From a virus, in IMG/VR virus record IMGVR_UViG_3300005096_000005, positions 106,139 through 170,138 of that record: a DNA stretch of 64,000 nucleotides. One strand, 5' to 3'. Numbering within the stretch: position 1 is the first letter of the stretch; each line of letters begins with the position of its first letter. The notes under the pieces are model-generated. The model had not been told where the DNA came from. It searched no databases and was given only the letters and a program-made list of their open reading frames with translations. This document shows, piece by piece, positions 26,467 to 35,608 of this stretch. The position numbers and the translations under genes are program-made.

Positions 26467-26988
26467 TCACTGTCTCCATCGCAGTTCCACGAGTACGGAA
26501 GGCTTCTCAGCCTGACCACTCACAACACGGCAAGAGAGCTGTTCTCCAGCCTCAAACGTCTTGGTTGTAAGGTTTGCTACATAGCCCACTTTCTGACCTG
26601 CGGCTATGGTCACATCAATAGAAAGCGTATTGGCGGTAACTCTGAGAGTAACAGGAGCCACAACATTCTGTGTAACAGCAACCGCCACAGATAAAACTTC
26701 TCCCTTAACCGCCAGCGGAATACCCACCACATTGCTGGGGATCCCGTTGGCCCACAGATACTGCCCGGGAACAACAAGAGCATTCCTTCCCATCTGTACA
26801 GCAAGAGCTCCGAATCCGCTATGCCAGTGCATGCTGTCTGCGTTCTTACCTTCTGTGAGGGCTTCCTTCTGCGCCGCAGACAGGAACTTGTTTTCCTGGC
26901 CGTAATCGGTCAGCTTGTCGGTTTGAATGCCATTATACCCCGCACTCTTAGGGGCAACATCCTTGTCTCTTGTCAGCGTTTTAGCCAT
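26467..26988 (-). CDS. Fibre-associated protein with HWH motif
   Basis: A 173-residue protein (MAKTLTRDKDVAPKS). The first 45 residues are polar; 'MHWHSGFGALAV' follows (residues about 53-64), an HxH-G motif like those in the nearby fibre proteins; the last 100 residues form an all-beta domain ('LRVTANTLSIDVTIAAG'). The arrangement suggests a short fibre or fibre-tip subunit made next to the long fibre gene. No enzymatic motif seen. Confidence 0.5.
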   Translation of the reverse strand: MAKTLTRDKDVAPKSAGYNGIQTDKLTDYGQENKFLSAAQKEALTEGKNADSMHWHSGFGALAVQMGRNALVVPGQYLWANGIPSNVVGIPLAVKGEVLSVAVAVTQNVVAPVTLRVTANTLSIDVTIAAGQKVGYVANLTTKTFEAGEQLSCRVVSGQAEKPSVLVELRWRQ

Positions 26989-27031
26989 AGCTCACTCTTT
27001 CCCAATTATAGCACTGAGCTGTCACATAATG

Positions 27032-27412
27032 CTACCGTCTCAGATCATCTTGTGTACGCAGTTCTCCTATTACCAATTCACCAATGGGTTCAAACTGTAT
27101 CCAATTCGATGGCATATTCACCCCATCGTAGTCTGCCACGTAGTACACATCGGTAGATAAATCTCCTTCTGCCAGGAATAACGGATGTTCCACCTGTCCC
27201 TGGACTACCGGTGGGTCCTTGAACACCAACTCGTTACCAGTCAATGCCCCAGACGTATTCCAGGTCCCGTCGTCCTGGAGGATGCCATATTGTCCGGTTG
27301 TCGAACGATACCTTCGAAGCAACACCAGTTCCCCCGCCTGAGACGTCCACCACAGCATCCGCCTGTCGGGCGCTGTCAGAAAGTGTGCGAATGTCGGTTT
27401 AACTGGTGACAT
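27032..27412 (-). CDS. Small structural protein, paralogue of the preceding gene's C-terminal half
   Basis: A 126-residue protein (MSPVKPTFAHFLTAP) whose ATG overlaps the preceding stop (TAATG). 'LVLLRRYRSTTGQYG', 'DDGTWNT' and the ending 'PIGELVIGEL' match 'YVLRRIRGGTTEYL', 'SDLSWNT' and 'PIGRLTIQRG' of the 207-residue product just upstream, so the two appear to be tandem paralogues of one beta-rich module. Role unknown; context suggests a fibre or tail-surface subunit. Confidence 0.55.
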   Translation of the reverse strand: MSPVKPTFAHFLTAPDRRMLWWTSQAGELVLLRRYRSTTGQYGILQDDGTWNTSGALTGNELVFKDPPVVQGQVEHPLFLAEGDLSTDVYYVADYDGVNMPSNWIQFEPIGELVIGELRTQDDLRR

Positions 27413-28035
27413 TACCTTACCAAACCTCTCTGTATCGTCAGTCTTCCGATTGGGGAAACAGAATCCAGCGTTTCGATATTACACGCCCGCCAGTCTGAGC
27501 GCCCTCTCTCCACAGGGGTGGTTCCCGCCTGCGGGTCTAACGGACTTATAGACTCAGCTGCCACTTCGTAAATATCCCCAGACTGATAGTCGTCGTATGT
27601 AAAGAATCTGGACGGCACTATACCACTTCCTCCAAGCAATTGTCCTGTAACTAAAGCACTCTCAGGAATAAAAGACATGAGCTGTGTTACATCGTCGACT
27701 GTATTCCAGGACAGGTCGCTGTATAAATACTCCGTCGTGCCTCCCCTGATTCTCCTTAACACATATCTTTTAACATACTCTCCTTCTTCCCATGATATTA
27801 CCCCGCTGGACGTTTCAGGAAGGGCCGCCTGACTCCCTGCTATTGGTGCGGAAGCTGGAAGAATAAACGCCACAAGAAAGTCGCCGGCGTTCCCTGTCTC
27901 TACAGGCTCATACACGTAGCTCACAAAGAACTCCATCTGTATCTGTTCTTCGTTTCCCCACGACCCTACCGGATAGTAGAGCGCTATTGAGTCCACAAAG
28001 AATCCAAGCGATAGTTCAGACTGTTCTTCTGACAT
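27412..28035 (-). CDS. Structural protein with module shared with its downstream neighbour
   Basis: A 207-residue protein (MSEEQSELSLGFFVD), its ATG overlapping the stop of the 1187-residue gene. The first half contains Tyr/Phe-rich beta strands ('EEQIQMEFFVSYVYE'); the second half shares a module with the next gene. No catalytic motif. Likely part of the same fibre or adhesin complex as the large LamG-type protein, with which it is translationally coupled. Confidence 0.5.
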   Translation of the reverse strand: MSEEQSELSLGFFVDSIALYYPVGSWGNEEQIQMEFFVSYVYEPVETGNAGDFLVAFILPASAPIAGSQAALPETSSGVISWEEGEYVKRYVLRRIRGGTTEYLYSDLSWNTVDDVTQLMSFIPESALVTGQLLGGSGIVPSRFFTYDDYQSGDIYEVAAESISPLDPQAGTTPVERGRSDWRACNIETLDSVSPIGRLTIQRGLVR

Positions 28036-31000
28036 TATGTATCTCCACTAATCGAAACTAGCTTTCCGCTGGCCCGGACTCTGGTTTGCAATAACCCTGC
28101 CTGCGGGTCACCATCTGCCACAATGGTGCGCACCCAAAAAGGAACCGAGCCTTTTGCCGTTGACTCTTCCCATCCTCCGTTTATCGCCTGGCCCCTCATA
28201 CTCAATCCACTCAGTACTGGACAGTTCATCCTTACATTATTGATATACATTGTTGCAGTTACGTAGGGTACAGGGTAAGGGTCGCCTACAACAGTCCTGA
28301 ATGTCATGCTGACCGACCCCCATACAAACGCTTGCTGGAACTGGTGTATGATGTTCCAACCCTCCGTGAACAATGTAACTTCTACGACATCCTGTGGCGT
28401 ATGGTCCGGATTCTCAAGACGCTGTACGCGCAACCTGTACTTCTTTGCTGGATCTATCGCAACTCCTGTGTCATCGTGCTGACTTGCTGCGCCATCCCAA
28501 TACGAGAAGACCAGGTTTCCCGCCGCATTCACGCTGGCCCCTACTATCAGGCTGTCTGCCGTATCAAAAGTGGATAGCGGGCTATCAAAATCCCATGTGT
28601 ACGTTGGAACCATACTGAATATCCACCCCTCTGGATCGGTTACAATTAGGTCCAACTCAAAACACCACACCAAATCTTTTGGCAGCTCGTCCGAATACCA
28701 CCATGCCAGACCGGCATTCGCCTGTGCGTTCGACTTGTGCAATCCGCACATATCGGAATATATGTCACCTTCCGCATCTATCGTTACAGCGCCATCGCTC
28801 TCAATAGACAGCGTCCACGCTCCCCTTACGTCTCCATTGTCGAGATCTGTCGGGCTTGTCTGGTCTTTTGCTGTCTCAAATCTCAGCGGAGTTCCAAGAC
28901 CTGCAAAACCAATCCAATTGAACTCGCGGGTCAAGTCCGGCATGACACTGCTTCGGTCCTGATCTATTGGCGAATACGTGAGACCTGTCTCGTAATCTGT
29001 AACAGGATAGGATACCTCGTCCGAAGCGTCAAACCTGTAGATTCTCAAATTGTCTATTCCACCAGCATCTGCAATAATGGCGGGCGCTGTGTCGTCATCC
29101 AGTGAAGCTCCAACCCTTAGCCTTGTAGTGTCGGAATCGAATACGAGATTAGCAAGATCGGCCGCCGACGTGTTGCCTGCCCCCATCTGAATCAAAGCTC
29201 CGCCAGCCCCGTCATCTCTATAAAACTTCAGATCTGTGCCATCAAAGGCTATCCCGATAAATGCTGTGCTGAGCGTAAAGTCCTGGTCCGTAGATTCTGT
29301 GGGCTCGTAATTGACTGTAGTCGCCAGACTCTCGTCGTGAGCAGTTACTCTCAGGTGACGCTCCGACCCATCGTAGTATAAAGAAACCCGAATCCAATCC
29401 AGACTTACAGAATCCATAATCTCGAACAGCAGGTATTCGGTTGATCCGACATCCATTCCTGTTCTATGTAATTGGAACGTCGTTGTCCATTCTGCCTCAT
29501 TAAAGAATATCCCATCGAATGTAACCCATGAAGCACCATCGAAATTCATCCACTTGTAGAACAGCGAATCTGTACCGCCCCCTACATAATCCAATGCCGT
29601 CAGGTCCACACCACGGTATAGACCATGCGGTCCAATTACAGAACGCACCTTGCCCAGTATATTGTTGGGAACGTCAGCGAACCGATCGTCCACAAAGTCG
29701 GGAGTCCACTGAATAGTCATGTCACCGGTGTTCATCCAATAGTGGGCCGATATCTGAATCAGTTTCTCTGTATTACCGTCGGTGTCTTCTATAGTTATAG
29801 CAACATCTTCCTGGCTACTGAGAGGATGTCCATTGTATACGTAACTTCTATAAGGGTCCGAATCTACCCCTCTGGCTGTTACTACCCCTTCTGCGTTGAG
29901 ATCCACAGAAGTTTGTGGTTTGTCCAGATCACGGTCACTGAAGCCAATGGACCAGTCGGAGATAGACACTAGGAGGTCGTCGATAGTGACCGACCCTCCC
30001 TCGTCGGGAGATATCTCAATCTCTACGTACTGGAAGTCACAGGTCAACTGTGTAAAGGCCGTCTCGAATGAGCCGACATAGAACTTTGGATTCTTGAACA
30101 CCTTGACGTTATCAACAAAACATGTCCCATCGGGTGCGTCGGTTGCCCAAAAGGCCGCATCACCTATTGCAAGCGCCACCGGATCAGTAAAGGCAAAGTT
30201 GCTCGTTCCAAAAGCCTGTATCCATTCCCATTGTGGAGTCACAATATTAACCATTACTCTGGCACGATTATCTTCCAAGATCCCCGAACGCTTATCGTGC
30301 TCGCTCCACGAGAGATCCAGAGTATCCGAAACCCATGAGATACATACGTGGTAGAAATTGTCTCTCGGAAGTATTGGTGTTGCTGGTTCGCCAAAATCCC
30401 AGAAGCCGTTTACACTACCAGATCCGGTTGGCATGCCCGACACAGCCTCACTCACAACCGGCACGTGCCAATCGTCTGACGTCGCTGGAGGGTCAGTTGT
30501 CTCATACTTCTTTGCATATATGTCGTCATAAGTGTAGAACCCACGCGGAGGGTAATAAGCATTCTTCCTGAGATATATATGAGAATAAAGGGTTAGCGAA
30601 GCTCCGGTCAAAACGTGAGACGGGACTATAGGTCCCTGAGTGCCCGGCGACCAATTGTAGTTCATCCACGATAGCAAATTTTGCTCACCATCGTTGATCG
30701 CATTGGTGTGCGTAGCACATGGACCCACCATTGGGTGATACGAATGCCATGGGGCATTAGAAATACCTGAAGACGACCATCCTTTTAAGGCTCCGAACAA
30801 TCCTGGGTTTGTCCATGAATAACTGATACTCGTATTGCCGTAAGCTGACGCGAAAGGAACACCGGGCCTCCATGTAACTCCTTCATAATCCCCTACACAC
30901 GATATGTCGAACGAGACAGCCCCACCGATGTCCTGGAAAAGCGATGGGGGAAGAGAAAACGCACGATATACATTGTTTTGTGCCGCGGTACTATATGGCC

Positions 31001-31598
31001 CTCCTACGAAATCCAACCCTCCGGCATCCCCATAAAGACCGCCACCAAAAGAAGTTGCCAGCATAGGCTTGTGAGTGTATGCTATTGGGTCAGTGGTTAC
31101 TGGCAACTCTCCAAACCTATGCAAATCCGGAGTGATATACGCTGCATCGAAGTCGTTCATTGTTGCGGCGAATATACAGGAAGACGCATCTTGCAGGTTT
31201 TCAAACCGCCACTCATCGGGTTCCCAACCCCCATCACCATTAACGGACAGAACACTTTCGTGTCGCATTGGCGCAAAGTCCACCGAACTGTCTCCGCCTC
31301 CATACACGGCAGGGTGGCCATCTCGCGGGTAACGGGTGCCTCCAGCTACAGGTAGATATGTCGAGTCGTCACGAGACAACCTCACTCTCGGAGGCTCAGT
31401 GACCGGGTTTCCTGTGTTGCTTTTGATTTTGATAGCACGTATCGACATCGTCGTTGGCATGATGATCTTAATACGGTCTCCGGGATTGAACGTCCCTGAC
31501 CCTCCTGCCGCCAACAGGTCAAGTTGCGCTTGAGCCGCGGGCTGGAATCGCCCCGGCCGAAGTTTTATGAATTGTGTTACATCAATCGGTTCTGACAT
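28035..31598 (-). CDS. Large adhesin with several LamG/concanavalin-like domains
   Basis: A 1187-residue protein (MSEPIDVTQFIKLRP) with CAGGAG before the ATG. Beta-rich throughout and aromatic-rich, with at least two regions that look like LamG/concanavalin-type jelly rolls: residues about 740-890 ('RVSLYYDGSERHLRVTAHD', 'LKFYRDDGAGG', 'GIDNLRIYRFD') and 970-1130 ('LVWCFELDLIVTD', 'VNAAGNLVFSYWDG', 'ATMYINNVRMNCP'). Such domains bind carbohydrates in phage tail proteins. The N-terminal 100 residues may attach it to the virion. It is the largest adhesin in the block and a leading candidate for receptor binding. Function is inferred from domain type. Confidence 0.65.
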   Translation of the reverse strand: MSEPIDVTQFIKLRPGRFQPAAQAQLDLLAAGGSGTFNPGDRIKIIMPTTMSIRAIKIKSNTGNPVTEPPRVRLSRDDSTYLPVAGGTRYPRDGHPAVYGGGDSSVDFAPMRHESVLSVNGDGGWEPDEWRFENLQDASSCIFAATMNDFDAAYITPDLHRFGELPVTTDPIAYTHKPMLATSFGGGLYGDAGGLDFVGGPYSTAAQNNVYRAFSLPPSLFQDIGGAVSFDISCVGDYEGVTWRPGVPFASAYGNTSISYSWTNPGLFGALKGWSSSGISNAPWHSYHPMVGPCATHTNAINDGEQNLLSWMNYNWSPGTQGPIVPSHVLTGASLTLYSHIYLRKNAYYPPRGFYTYDDIYAKKYETTDPPATSDDWHVPVVSEAVSGMPTGSGSVNGFWDFGEPATPILPRDNFYHVCISWVSDTLDLSWSEHDKRSGILEDNRARVMVNIVTPQWEWIQAFGTSNFAFTDPVALAIGDAAFWATDAPDGTCFVDNVKVFKNPKFYVGSFETAFTQLTCDFQYVEIEISPDEGGSVTIDDLLVSISDWSIGFSDRDLDKPQTSVDLNAEGVVTARGVDSDPYRSYVYNGHPLSSQEDVAITIEDTDGNTEKLIQISAHYWMNTGDMTIQWTPDFVDDRFADVPNNILGKVRSVIGPHGLYRGVDLTALDYVGGGTDSLFYKWMNFDGASWVTFDGIFFNEAEWTTTFQLHRTGMDVGSTEYLLFEIMDSVSLDWIRVSLYYDGSERHLRVTAHDESLATTVNYEPTESTDQDFTLSTAFIGIAFDGTDLKFYRDDGAGGALIQMGAGNTSAADLANLVFDSDTTRLRVGASLDDDTAPAIIADAGGIDNLRIYRFDASDEVSYPVTDYETGLTYSPIDQDRSSVMPDLTREFNWIGFAGLGTPLRFETAKDQTSPTDLDNGDVRGAWTLSIESDGAVTIDAEGDIYSDMCGLHKSNAQANAGLAWWYSDELPKDLVWCFELDLIVTDPEGWIFSMVPTYTWDFDSPLSTFDTADSLIVGASVNAAGNLVFSYWDGAASQHDDTGVAIDPAKKYRLRVQRLENPDHTPQDVVEVTLFTEGWNIIHQFQQAFVWGSVSMTFRTVVGDPYPVPYVTATMYINNVRMNCPVLSGLSMRGQAINGGWEESTAKGSVPFWVRTIVADGDPQAGLLQTRVRASGKLVSISGDT

Positions 31599-31601
31599 AT
31601 C

Positions 31602-32195
31602 TTAACTCCTGTCTGCCTTGGAGTATTGAATTCTCATATCAAATTCGAACGAACCATCAACCGGAGGGTTCGCTATGTCCACCCCGTCCCAGGCTTTAAT
31701 CTTATATTGCACATGCCGTGAGACCGCCTTCAGCGGGTCCGGGAAGTGGGGCTGTTGCCAATTGCTTGCGTCGATGTCGAAGTAAGTAACCTCCGTCAAA
31801 ACCTCAGCCGCATCCAACACGTGCAACGTAACACGAACGACATCGGTTCCAGGATCGGTTTTGAGCTGGAAGACACCGGCATCCACTCGAAACACCTCGT
31901 CTGACGCACCAAGGCCCGTATCGAATGCAACGTGAACGTCACTTCCCAATACAGGGATAGTAACGGCTACCGGATCTTGAGATATAAATACCCCTTTCAT
32001 AAGCTGCATCAACCTCCATTCCGTATCCGTTCCGCCATAAAACTCCTTTGTACTGGTCAGGTAAAGTACGCGGCCCTGGTCTCTGCTCACATCGAACGAT
32101 GGGAGTGAACTGACCTGCTCAACCCACAGGTTCAGGAAGTGCCCTGGTACTACAGTGTCCCTTTCCGGGACGTTAAGATGTCCTCTTATATTCAT
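31602..32195 (-). CDS. Structural protein of unknown function
   Basis: A 197-residue protein (MNIRGHLNVPERDTV) whose ATG overlaps the preceding TGA (ATGA). It is beta-rich with 'FLNLWVEQVSSLPSFD', 'VLYLTSTKEFYGGTDTEWRL' and 'VRVTLHVLDAAEVLTEV'. The short motif describing a displayed value ('YLTSTKEFYGGTDTEW') is common in phage fibre proteins. Likely a partner of the spike-like protein encoded just upstream. Confidence 0.5.
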   Translation of the reverse strand: MNIRGHLNVPERDTVVPGHFLNLWVEQVSSLPSFDVSRDQGRVLYLTSTKEFYGGTDTEWRLMQLMKGVFISQDPVAVTIPVLGSDVHVAFDTGLGASDEVFRVDAGVFQLKTDPGTDVVRVTLHVLDAAEVLTEVTYFDIDASNWQQPHFPDPLKAVSRHVQYKIKAWDGVDIANPPVDGSFEFDMRIQYSKADRS

Positions 32196-33427
32196 GGTAG
32201 CATCCCCACTATACTTATCTTTGCGGTCACGTCGCCAACCCAGGTAACCTTAACAGTATTGCCGTCTTCGATGGATACTTTATCGGGAATAAACTGCTCA
32301 AACTTCCCTCCACCAACAGCCTCGAAACACTGGACCACAATATTCGTGGTCCCCAAATTATGCGCGATAGTGATCTCTCCGCTTTCTGGCGCGGCAGAAT
32401 CGTATGTTGTCCCAACTGTCATCTGCCCTTTGGACAGAACATTCTTGAGCGCCTGCAATTGAGCGTCGTTCAGGTGATTGTACTCCGGTCCATCTCCGGA
32501 CGGGCCGGTAGAATCGTGATTCGGAACGGCCGCGGATATCTTTATCCACCTGCCGTCTCCCGTGTTCCCGTCCGGGTTGATTACCTTCTCGCCGTCCGGC
32601 GTAGCCGTAGACTCAGCATCGTACCTGTAGATGGCTCCGTTCTCCTCACAAAGACGTGCCATCTTGTCCGCCACCAGGTCCGGATTTGTATAGTCAAGAG
32701 CGGCAAGTTCTGCCTTTGTGTCAACAGGCTCGCCCCACATATTGCCCATGTTGCTGACTTCTGCAACCAGTTCGTCGAGAGCCTGCTCAACCGTCTTCGT
32801 CTTGTACCATACTACCCTGGAGTGGTCTCTGACCTGAACCGACGTGGCCGGGTCTACGTTGTTGAGCACATCCCTGCTTGCCGCCTGCAGGCCGCCCACG
32901 TCTATAAGCTGTACCAGAGACGATGTGTCTATGTCATCTGCTATCACATCTTCTATCCATACCGTGGAGATCGTCCCTGTCAGCTCCAACTTCCCGTCGA
33001 CCTGACCATCCTTGATGCGCACCACGTTACCGACCTGAGAGCCGCCATCGATGGAAAGCCCGACTGTGGCACCACCCTCTGGAAATAGTTTCACACCAGA
33101 CATGGATACAGCTATCGGCTCCGTATCAGCAAAAGCCACAATAGGTGTAACACCATCGCCATGGATCTCCACACCACCGCACTCCCCGAAAATGTGAACC
33201 TTCTTGTCCGTAAAGTTCACCGACGACGTGACAGTATAAGTGCTATCTTTCAGAACCAGAACATAGACGTCCGAGTCTGTCATAGCAGCCACGGCTGCAT
33301 CCAGGGTTTTGAATGGTCTGTACACACTTCCATCTTCGTCCAGGTTTTTGCCCATGGCCGACACAAATATAATGCGTGACCACAACGCAGATTCAACGTC
33401 TATATAATCCTTCATTCGGCTTCCCAT
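32192..33427 (-). CDS. Tail spike/fibre protein with beta-helix-like N-terminus
   Basis: A 411-residue protein from ATG 33427 (MGSRMKDYIDVESAL); a GTG at 33436 would add three residues. 'GKNLDEDGSVYRPFKTLDAA' (residues about 27-46) is a typical entry into a pectate-lyase-type beta-helix, and regularly spaced hydrophobic strands follow to residue 190. 'VDTKAELAALDYTNPD' and 'GRWIKISAAVP' are common fibre linkers. The C-terminus 'ITIAHNLGTTNIVVQCFEA' is a small beta domain frequent at phage fibre ends. It probably forms a trimeric spike for surface polysaccharide; no active-site residues were identified. Confidence 0.65.
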   Translation of the reverse strand: MGSRMKDYIDVESALWSRIIFVSAMGKNLDEDGSVYRPFKTLDAAVAAMTDSDVYVLVLKDSTYTVTSSVNFTDKKVHIFGECGGVEIHGDGVTPIVAFADTEPIAVSMSGVKLFPEGGATVGLSIDGGSQVGNVVRIKDGQVDGKLELTGTISTVWIEDVIADDIDTSSLVQLIDVGGLQAASRDVLNNVDPATSVQVRDHSRVVWYKTKTVEQALDELVAEVSNMGNMWGEPVDTKAELAALDYTNPDLVADKMARLCEENGAIYRYDAESTATPDGEKVINPDGNTGDGRWIKISAAVPNHDSTGPSGDGPEYNHLNDAQLQALKNVLSKGQMTVGTTYDSAAPESGEITIAHNLGTTNIVVQCFEAVGGGKFEQFIPDKVSIEDGNTVKVTWVGDVTAKISIVGMLP

Positions 33428-33428
33428 G

Positions 33429-33971
33429 TTATACACTCACCGTTGTAGCGTAATGTATTCTTACAAGGTCCTGGTACTCCATCAGGTTTTGTAGCTTGAT
33501 GGTAATTCCCACAACCTCGGATCCTACGACCTTCTCTTCCCACTCTGTAGACGACAGCTCCCTGCCTCTCACAGTGACGAAGAAGGATCCCGCTATAGCG
33601 TTTGGCCGGTCACTAACCGGAATAGCTATGTCGAAGTCTGCCGGATTCGGATTGATCTGATCCGGATATTCAAACTCGTATATTTTGGTTTCTCTGAGGT
33701 AACCTAAGGACAGAGACGTCTTGATAACCTTCTGTACGGCAATAATAGCGCAGTACAGGTTGTGGATGTACTTGGCAAACCACTTCTCATCAACGCCGTC
33801 GTCGTGCACCGGCCACTGGTCGATGCCGTCGTTATCCCCGTTGGGGAAGTTGGTCTCCCCCGTATAGTCTACATTGCCCGAACTATTGCCGGGACCATAC
33901 CCGTGCTCCGGTAAGTTGTCCGCGTTGTAATCGGCAACGTCTGAATGTGTTCCCTGCTGTGGAGTTGACAT
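33429..33971 (-). CDS. Structural protein of unknown function
   Basis: A 180-residue protein (MSTPQQGTHSDVADY) with AAGGAG before the ATG. Residues 1-60 are polar and Gly/Asn/Asp-rich, probably flexible; a helix follows ('WFAKYIHNLYCAIIAVQKVI') and then a beta domain of about 90 residues. Its stop lies two bases before the next ATG. Position beside the spike gene suggests an adaptor or attachment protein for that spike. Confidence 0.45.
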   Translation of the reverse strand: MSTPQQGTHSDVADYNADNLPEHGYGPGNSSGNVDYTGETNFPNGDNDGIDQWPVHDDGVDEKWFAKYIHNLYCAIIAVQKVIKTSLSLGYLRETKIYEFEYPDQINPNPADFDIAIPVSDRPNAIAGSFFVTVRGRELSSTEWEEKVVGSEVVGITIKLQNLMEYQDLVRIHYATTVSV

Positions 33972-33984
33972 ATATACAGACTCC

Positions 33985-34587
33985 TTAATCCACTATCCTG
34001 ATGCGTTGTTCCTGTCGTAGAAGGCGTTCGACCTCACGCTCATTAACGCCCGCCCCCTGGCAGTAGACTTTGTAGAAAACCAGGACACCCTGTTCCTGGC
34101 GTTTGTCTTCTACTCTCTCTACTTCGTGTGCTTCTATAAGATTCAAAACCATCTCCGTGGCTTCATTCCATTCGACCTTGAATATAAAGTCCCCAACCTT
34201 GGGCCTTGCATTAGGCTTCATTGCAAAACTGTGAGACGGATTCGGAACACGTCCCGGCTCTGTCTGTGGGTATGACTGCGCCTGTCTACCTGGAGACGCC
34301 TCACCCCAATCGCGTGCCACATGCCTTTCAATCGAGACCGCATACCCGGTACCGTAACATTCGGGACACGCTTTTATACCTCTACTATGCTGACTGGTCG
34401 TCTGCCAGCATTCATGCTTGACGTCCAGATCTCTTCTTAAGTACAAAACCATACTACCGATTCCCTCGTTGTCGTCAAGGAACTGCTCAAACTCATGGAC
34501 CAGCTCGGGCTGCCTTATCCTGCTGGCGTCGGCCCGAAGCCTACTGCGACTCCCAAGCGGTGTATATCCCCTTCTCAAGTTTACCAC
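33985..34587 (-). CDS. Probable neck/connector-type protein with CxxC motif
   Basis: About 200 residues. The start is uncertain: TTG 34596 has AGGAGG only 2 nt away, GTG 34587 has it 11 nt away; both overlap the previous gene. The N-terminus is basic and helical ('RQPELVHEFEQFLDDNEG'), followed by 'CWQTTSQHSRGIKACPECYG' with a C-P-E-C-x-G-T-G-Y zinc-type motif (residues about 63-84), and a beta-rich second half ('VGDFIFKVEWNEATEMVLNL'). This layout recurs in phage head-completion or tail-attachment proteins. The call is tentative because the gene lies among fibre genes. Confidence 0.45.
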   Translation of the reverse strand: MVNLRRGYTPLGSRSRLRADASRIRQPELVHEFEQFLDDNEGIGSMVLYLRRDLDVKHECWQTTSQHSRGIKACPECYGTGYAVSIERHVARDWGEASPGRQAQSYPQTEPGRVPNPSHSFAMKPNARPKVGDFIFKVEWNEATEMVLNLIEAHEVERVEDKRQEQGVLVFYKVYCQGAGVNEREVERLLRQEQRIRIVD

Positions 34588-35228
34588 TTGTCCCAATTCC
34601 TCCTATGACTCATTCCGGGCGGCATATAACTGCGTGCTTTCTTATGTCTTCTAACAGCTTCCGCAGAGGCGCCCCTGACAACAATCCTTGGGGCCGGCTT
34701 AGTCTTCTGCTCTCCTGACAGAGCCCAATAACAAGCATTCATCTCTGGAACGATATGGCTATCCAGAGCGTTCTTTAGATCGGTTACACTCCCTTTGTAA
34801 CTGATCTTGAAGTCGCCCAGAGTCTTTTCCCCTGTACCTCCCGAGGCAAGGAATGGGAAGTAGCTGACCAGAAGTAAGTACTGGGTTCTGTACCGCACGT
34901 AGCAGTCCAGATATCCTACCAGGGCTTCGTCCGTTCCGTTTTGTAGTAACTGATCCAAATCATAGTTTACATCCGGCACAGGCGTCCATATCTTCCCTCG
35001 CTTGATTGCGCGCCAGGCATCAAGAGACGCCTGGTATGCATACATCTGGATCACCTCTGGAGGGATAGTTCCCAGGAGGGCGCGCAGGTCAAGCTCAATC
35101 AGCTCGATAGAACCCCACATCGGTTTGAATGGGGTGAAGAACGAAAACGACTCTGTGGGCGCAGAGGCCCCATCAACGCTTCGTATTCCGCTGATTCTGA
35201 CTGTGTACCTACACGACTGGTTCCACAT
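34581..35228 (-). CDS. Structural protein, possible head-tail connector
   Basis: A 215-residue protein from ATG 35228 (MWNQSCRYTVRISGI); a TTG at 35234 is also in frame, but GAGG is better spaced for the ATG. A short beta-rich start is followed by helices ('IPPEVIQMYAYQASLDAWRA', 'YRTQYLLLVSYFPFLASG') and a basic C-terminus ending RRNWDKW. The helical middle with many conserved aromatics resembles head-tail adaptor proteins in general shape. It overlaps both neighbours, so the three genes are likely translated as a unit. Function remains uncertain. Confidence 0.45.
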   Translation of the reverse strand: MWNQSCRYTVRISGIRSVDGASAPTESFSFFTPFKPMWGSIELIELDLRALLGTIPPEVIQMYAYQASLDAWRAIKRGKIWTPVPDVNYDLDQLLQNGTDEALVGYLDCYVRYRTQYLLLVSYFPFLASGGTGEKTLGDFKISYKGSVTDLKNALDSHIVPEMNACYWALSGEQKTKPAPRIVVRGASAEAVRRHKKARSYMPPGMSHRRNWDKW

Positions 35229-35607
35229 GTGCAAAGACCTCGACCGACGGCTCCATATTGCCGTCAGTAGTGAAAGTAAACTTATGAATCGACCCGTAAT
35301 CCGTATAGATTACTCCGAACGTAGTTCCCGTCTGTGCGCCAACACCCTGGCCCATGAAAGACACTCCATTGTGATGGACAAAAAACCGGTACGCACCCCA
35401 GTGGGGTTTAGTGCGCACTCTTATCTTCCTGCCCTGCCACTCCACGTAGACGTCAACAACGTCTTTAGCGAACAGTGGGTAGACATGTCCGTTAATCTCC
35501 ATTCTTTCCACTGGACAAAACTGCTTCCACTGGTCCGACGGAAGTTCCGACTTGCGCAGAATCTCTCCTCCGGCAAGCACAAATGTAAAGTCCACGATAT
35601 CTGCCAT
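35209..35607 (-). CDS. Small beta-rich structural protein
   Basis: A 132-residue protein (MADIVDFTFVLAGGE) starting right after the preceding stop, with GGAG 5 nt before the ATG. All-beta pattern: 'VDVYVEWQGRKIRVRTKPHW', 'FGVIYTDYGSIHKFTFTT'. Size and fold type fit a tail or neck ring subunit or a small decoration protein. It overlaps the next gene by about 20 nt. No family recognised. Confidence 0.45.
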   Translation of the reverse strand: MADIVDFTFVLAGGEILRKSELPSDQWKQFCPVERMEINGHVYPLFAKDVVDVYVEWQGRKIRVRTKPHWGAYRFFVHHNGVSFMGQGVGAQTGTTFGVIYTDYGSIHKFTFTTDGNMEPSVEVFAHVEPVV

Positions 35608-35608
35608 A